DNA of 64,000 nucleotides from Bradyrhizobium sp. ORS 285 (GTDB lineage: Bacteria; Pseudomonadota; Alphaproteobacteria; Rhizobiales; Xanthobacteraceae): positions 2,873,001 to 2,937,000 of the forward strand of contig NZ_LT859959.1 in the NCBI RefSeq assembly GCF_900176205.1. Direction: 5' to 3'. The notes beneath the pieces are model-generated. The model made no database searches. It saw only the letters and a list, made by a program, of their open reading frames with translations, and was not told where the DNA came from. Below are positions 54,101 through 64,000 of this stretch, piece by piece. The position numbers and the translations under genes are program-made. Positions within the stretch are counted from its first letter, which is position 1, and the number at the start of each line of letters is the position of its first letter.

Positions 54101-55746
54101 TCGAGAAGCTGTTCAGCGAGCTCGAAGGGCGCTCCTTCGCGCCCCAGCGTGTCGTCTATCTCTGGTCCCTCGATGCGCCGCGCATCGATCTGGACAATAT
54201 CGACGCGGTGCTCAATGCGGATTTTTTTGGCTTGATGTATCTGGTGCAATGGATCGACCGGACCCAGTCGGGACGACGGATCCGGATCGCGATCGCGGCA
54301 ACGCGAAGCGTCGACGTGGTCGGTGGCGAGATCGTCGATCCCACGGCGGCGATCGTGCGGGGGCCCTGGCTGGTTGCGCCGATCGAGCACAAATCCATCT
54401 CGTGTCTCTACGTCGACATTCCGGAGAGCTGCAGGTTGCCGGCAGACCAGGACGAGGATGTCGTCAGCAGGCTGATCGGAGATGTCGCGGCCGAGGACAC
54501 GCCGACGCTGCTTGCCTACCGACAGGACCGGACGTGGACCACCGCGTTCGAAAAGATCGCGCTCAAGGCGCCGGACCAGGACAAGCCCATCATTCGCCCG
54601 GGCGGTGCCTATCTGATCACGGGAGGGCTGGGCGACCTCGGCCTCGCGGTGGCCTCGGCGCTCGCGGAGATGGGGGCCGGCAGCCTCGTCCTGACCGGAC
54701 GCACGCGGTTGCCGCCGCGCGCGGCGTGGGACAGCTGCCTGGCAACCGACGACGGCGACTCGCGAGTGGCGCAGATCCTGGCCAGCATCCGTCAGATCGA
54801 GGCGAAGGGCACCACCGTGATCATCGGGACGGCGGATGTCGCTGACCGCAACGCCATGCGGGCCGTCGTCGACGACGCGCGCAAGGCGTGCGGCCAGATC
54901 AACGGCGTGTTCCACGCGGCTGGCCTGCCTGGCCGCGACATCATCGTGTCGCGAACGCGGGAGGACGCGCTCACCGTGCTGCTGCCCAAGATCGCGGGAA
55001 CGCTGATCCTCGACGAACTGCTCCGCGGCGAGCCGCTGGATTTCGTCGTGCTGTTCTCGTCGCTCAGCGCCGTGGCCGGCGGAGTCGGCATGGTCGACTA
55101 CGTGGCCGGCAATGCCTTCCTGGACGCGTTCGCCGTCAGCCGCCGTGCCGCGAAGCGTCCGCCGAAGATCGTGTCGATCGATTGGGACATCTGGAGCGAG
55201 ATCGGGATCGCGGCCCGCCTGGCGCAGGACTTCAAGGGCTCGGGCAGCCTGCGTCTGCGCGACGGACTGGCGACCGACGAAGCGATCGACGCCTTGATGC
55301 GGATCCTGCAAAGCGGCCTGTCCCAGGTCGTCGTGTCGAAAAATCTCAGCAGGAAGCTCGGTCATATGTCGGCCGAGGGAGCAATGAGCGGGCCCGCGGA
55401 CGAGCCGGCCGGCGGCGCTCCTGATGGCGGTCGGAAGGAGACAGGGCAGCGCCGCGTGCGGCCGGACATCAGCGCCAGGTTCATGGAGCCGAGCAACGAG
55501 ATCGAGCAGGTGATCGCTGAATTCTGGGCGACCGCCTTGAACCTCGACCGCGTCGGCACCGAGGACGATTTCTTCGAACTGGGCGGCGACTCGCTGTTGG
55601 CGATGCAGATGATCCCGAAGCTCATCAACCGCTTCCAGATCGAGCTGATGCCGCGAGACCTGTTCGAGGGCGGCACGGTCGCAGGCATCGCACGGGTCAT
55701 CGAGAACAAGCTGATCGACGAGATCGACGCACTCGAGGACGCATAG
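51127..55746 (+). CDS. Type I PKS module: KS-AT-KR-ACP
   Basis: 1539 residues, ATG with GGGAGAAGAGG upstream. KS (about 9-440) with Cys189 in QTACSTS, His326 in VEAHGTGTS and His366 in KSNLGHLNTAAG. AT (about 535-840) with Ser634 in GHSVGE and HAFH at 730-733, which predicts malonyl-CoA. A structural/catalytic KR (about 940-1370) with ITGGLGDLGLA for NADPH and Tyr1325 in VDYVAGNAFLDAF. ACP Ser1489 in LGGDSLLAMQ. No DH, ER, methyltransferase or thioesterase, so a beta-hydroxy two-carbon extension is expected, added to the thiazole-bearing intermediate from the previous protein. Confidence 0.93.
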   Translation: MVDAHEHSIAVIGMAGRFPGAPDLTTYWSNLTQGVESIRRVSEQDLKDAGLSADRVADPNYVRAFPAIEGATLFDARYFNISAKEVEYIDPQHRIFLECAVHALEDSGCDPKRYDGNIGVFGGVNPNAYQFLALRNRLLSGAHGSVEDIFESLETDLMFFLGGDKDYLSTRVSYKLDLRGPSLSVQTACSTSLVAIHLACQSLLSGECEAALAGGVSATPGSFMKLGYMVSPGMTSADGHCRPFDHRANGTVFGDGVGIVVLKRLDRALADGDNIRAIIRGSAINNDGSSKVGFAAPSLEGQASVVVEAHAVAGVPASEISYVEAHGTGTSLGDPIEVASLTRAFRNSSASTGFCGLGSVKSNLGHLNTAAGVAGLIKVILALENECLPPSINYEAPNPQIDFEQTPFFVVNSLRDWPRSGKPRLAGVNAFGIGGTNAHLVVEEAPLRRPIPSRKTWHVLPISAKSEQALTRLADRLQDHMSAEREIEIADVAHTLATGRALHKVRRAIVCQDRASAIEALRWASARIVAASDNCPVYFMFPGQGTQRLDMGRALYLEEPAYRSAFDDCANGLKRHLEADLREIVFPRNGASDDAAARLTSTEFAQPAIFSVSYAMAALWRSRGVEPAGMIGHSVGEFAAACIAGVLTLDDALKAVALRGRLMQQQPSGKMLVVPMALDDVLPLMGDDVSVAAINAPGAVVVSGPAAAMAVLEARLRERAVMCSALHTSHAFHSAMMSGAVKPLVEVMSGITLRAPRIPYVSNVSGTWITAEQATNPAYWGEQLRAPVRFSDGVRTILGHNPGALIEVGPGRALSSLARQNLRESDSAVILSSMPSPGDLAGEVRSFNQALGEAWMSGCAIRWDAQYRDERRVKVSLPNYPFEGEEILHKITLGSERPARANVPRPSEPQSQAPDFILAPYWRSTSAAGRSAADVQLDGQSWLVFAGANGLSGALVDHLNRRGANVVVVRSGRDFGVSGNEISLSGVTPDQVEKLFSELEGRSFAPQRVVYLWSLDAPRIDLDNIDAVLNADFFGLMYLVQWIDRTQSGRRIRIAIAATRSVDVVGGEIVDPTAAIVRGPWLVAPIEHKSISCLYVDIPESCRLPADQDEDVVSRLIGDVAAEDTPTLLAYRQDRTWTTAFEKIALKAPDQDKPIIRPGGAYLITGGLGDLGLAVASALAEMGAGSLVLTGRTRLPPRAAWDSCLATDDGDSRVAQILASIRQIEAKGTTVIIGTADVADRNAMRAVVDDARKACGQINGVFHAAGLPGRDIIVSRTREDALTVLLPKIAGTLILDELLRGEPLDFVVLFSSLSAVAGGVGMVDYVAGNAFLDAFAVSRRAAKRPPKIVSIDWDIWSEIGIAARLAQDFKGSGSLRLRDGLATDEAIDALMRILQSGLSQVVVSKNLSRKLGHMSAEGAMSGPADEPAGGAPDGGRKETGQRRVRPDISARFMEPSNEIEQVIAEFWATALNLDRVGTEDDFFELGGDSLLAMQMIPKLINRFQIELMPRDLFEGGTVAGIARVIENKLIDEIDALEDA

Positions 55747-55813
55747 TCGGCGCCGGCTTCGACCGGCCTGACGAACTGTTTGACCGACGAGCTGTTGCTC
55801 TTGGAGACTGGTC

Positions 55814-62328
<6,515 letters not shown>

Positions 62329-62332
<4 letters not shown>

Positions 62333-64000
62333 GCACGGTCCAGGCTCTCCTGACGTCCCTGCGCAAGAATGGCGTGAGCATCTGGCTCGACAACGGTCAG
62401 CTCAAATACCGGGCGCCGGCCGGCCTGTCACAGGCCGAGCTGGCAGAGCTCCGCGCGAACAAGGAAGGTGTGATCGGCTTCCTGACATCAGCGCATCGCG
62501 CTGCGGCCGGCCGGCCAAGGCTGGCCGCGAGAGCGCCGTCGGATCGTGTGACGATGTCGTATGCGCAGGAACGCTTGTGGTTCCTGGATCAGCTCGGGCT
62601 GGTGGGATCGGCCTACAACATGCCGTTCGCGCTCCGGCTGGATGGCGGGCTTGACGCGGCTGCGCTGGAGCAGAGCCTGGCGGAGGTTGTGCGACGGCAC
62701 GAGGCCTTGCGGACGCATATCGAGTTGGTGGACGGGCAGGGCGTGCAGGTGATCGATGCGGCCGCCTCGTTCCGTCTTGAGCTGCTGGATCTGTCGCACC
62801 TTGGTGTCGATGCTCAGGAAGCTGAGATTCGACGTCTGGCCAAGGAGGAGGCCTCGTACCGCTTCGAGCTGACGCGCGGCCCGCTGTTCAGGGCAACGCT
62901 GATCCGGGCCAGTGCCCGGGATCACGTGGTGCTGGCGACGATGCATCACATCGTCTCGGATGGCTGGTCGATCGGCGTTCTCACGCGCGAGGTGGCGGCG
63001 CTTTATGAGGCGTTCAGCCAGGGCAGGCCATCCCCGCTGCCGGAGCTCACGGTCCAGTATGCCGACTATGCGCTCTGGCAGCGGGCCTGGCTGCAGGGCG
63101 AGGCGCTGGAGCGTCAGCTTGCTTATTGGAAGGAACGGCTGAAGGGAGCGCCGGCGGCGCTCGAGCTACCGACAGACCGGCCGCGTCCGTCGGTGGCGAG
63201 CTTTGCAGGCGGCATGGTGCCGTTCACGCTGTCTCGCGAGCTGTCGGATGGGCTGACGGCGCTGTCGCGTCGTTCGGGCGCGACGCTCTACATGGTGCTG
63301 TTGGCCTCGTATCAGGTTCTGTTGTCGCGCTACAGTGGCCAGGCCGACATCGTCGTGGGCTCGCCGATCGCCGGACGCGTCGACCGCCAGCTGGAGGGGC
63401 TGATCGGGTTCTTCGTCAACACGCTCGCGATGCGCACGGACCTGTCGGGTGATCCGAGCTTCATGGAGCTGCTGGCGCGGGTGAAGGAGATGGCGCTCGG
63501 CGCCTTTGCGCATCAGGATCTCCCGTTCGAGAGACTGGTGGAGCAGCTGCAACCGGTCCGCGACCTGAGCCGGCAGCCGGTGTTCCAGGTGAGCTTCAGC
63601 CTGCAGAACGTACCACAGGAAGCGATCGAGCTCTCGGCTCTGACGCTTCGCCCGCTCGCAGGCGAGCAGCGGACCTCGGTGTTCGATCTGTCCTTGTTCG
63701 CCTGGGAGATCGACGACCGCTTGCAGGGCCGTTTGGAATATGCGCTCGATCTGTTCGATCGCGGGACGATCGAGCGGTTTGCGCACCATCTCGAGGTGCT
63801 GCTGGAAGGGATCGTCGCGGCGCCGGAGCGTCGGCTGTCATCAATGCCGGTGCTGAGCGCCGCGGATCGGCGCGTTCTGCTGGAGGATTGGGCCGGCCAG
63901 ACGACGGCCTATCCCGGGGGCTGCCTGCACGCGCTGTTCGGGGCGCAGGCTGCGCGTACGCCCGACGCCGTGGCGGTGGTGTTCGAGGGCGAGCAGCTGA
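62329..64000 (+). CDS. NRPS: TubC-type docking domain-C-A..., 3' end outside window
   Basis: The frame opens at ATG 62329 (ATGA overlap with the previous stop) and is still open at 64000, giving more than 557 residues. The first ~50 residues ([20 protein letters not shown], then [20 protein letters not shown]) match the TubC N-terminal docking fold. A condensation domain follows ([27 protein letters not shown] near 207), highly similar in sequence to C2 of the previous protein, then the start of an adenylation domain ([15 protein letters not shown]). Its substrate code and any termination domain lie beyond the window. Confidence 0.93.

Overview
The window is high-G+C chromosomal DNA from an alphaproteobacterium, most likely a Bradyrhizobium or close relative. 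The evidence is the codon and base composition, a Paracoccus-type sox operon, a poly-beta-hydroxybutyrate degradation pair, tripartite tricarboxylate transporters, and a structured intergenic repeat of the kind found scattered in Bradyrhizobium genomes. The genus is an inference. I saw no tRNA, rRNA, CRISPR array, phage module or intact transposase.

Layout. (1) 1-6340, ordinary metabolism: DoxX-like fragment, patatin plus 3-hydroxybutyrate dehydrogenase with a divergent LysR regulator, a peroxiredoxin-like protein, a cupin protein and an MFS exporter. (2) 6397-8042, a scar: two truncated genes meet head to head near 6900, followed by copy 1 of a ~0.6 kb structured repeat. (3) 8107-24905, sulfur oxidation: YeeE/YedE transporter, soxR, soxS, soxV, an unknown periplasmic protein, soxW, soxXYZABCD, then DsrE-like proteins, a hydrolase, a second YeeE/YedE transporter, a chemoreceptor and a rhodanese. 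The end is decaying: one DsrE gene is frameshifted, a YeeE fragment lacks its front, and a second chemoreceptor is broken. The Sox proteins oxidise thiosulfate in the periplasm; SoxV, SoxW and SoxS supply reductant, and the ArsR-type SoxR probably represses through ATTCGAATATG-like sites. (4) 25562-36116, accessory catabolism: AraC regulator, serine hydrolase, 2-hydroxyacid dehydrogenase, and an IclR-controlled tctABC/enoyl-CoA hydratase/acyl-CoA ligase set with a perfect palindromic operator. (5) 36117-37610: a broken vapC, palindromic repeats and copy 2 of the structured repeat.

(6) 37611 to the window end (64000), the most interesting region: a hybrid NRPS/PKS assembly line that continues past the window. 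It holds an MbtH-like protein, a membrane-anchored penicillin-acylase/PvdQ-type hydrolase, a fatty acyl-AMP ligase fused to an ACP, NRPS 1 (C-A[luciferase-like monooxygenase inserted]-T-Cy-A-T-thiazoline oxidase), a PKS module (KS-AT-KR-ACP), NRPS 2 (C-A-T-C-A-T) and the start of NRPS 3 (TubC-type docking domain-C-A...). Binding-pocket residues read by eye suggest Gly (with alpha-oxidation), Cys (to thiazole), a malonyl-derived beta-hydroxy unit, an Asp-like residue and a beta-Ala-like residue. A FAAL plus a PvdQ-type acylase suggests an N-acylated precursor that is made inside the cell and deacylated after export. I do not recognise the product.
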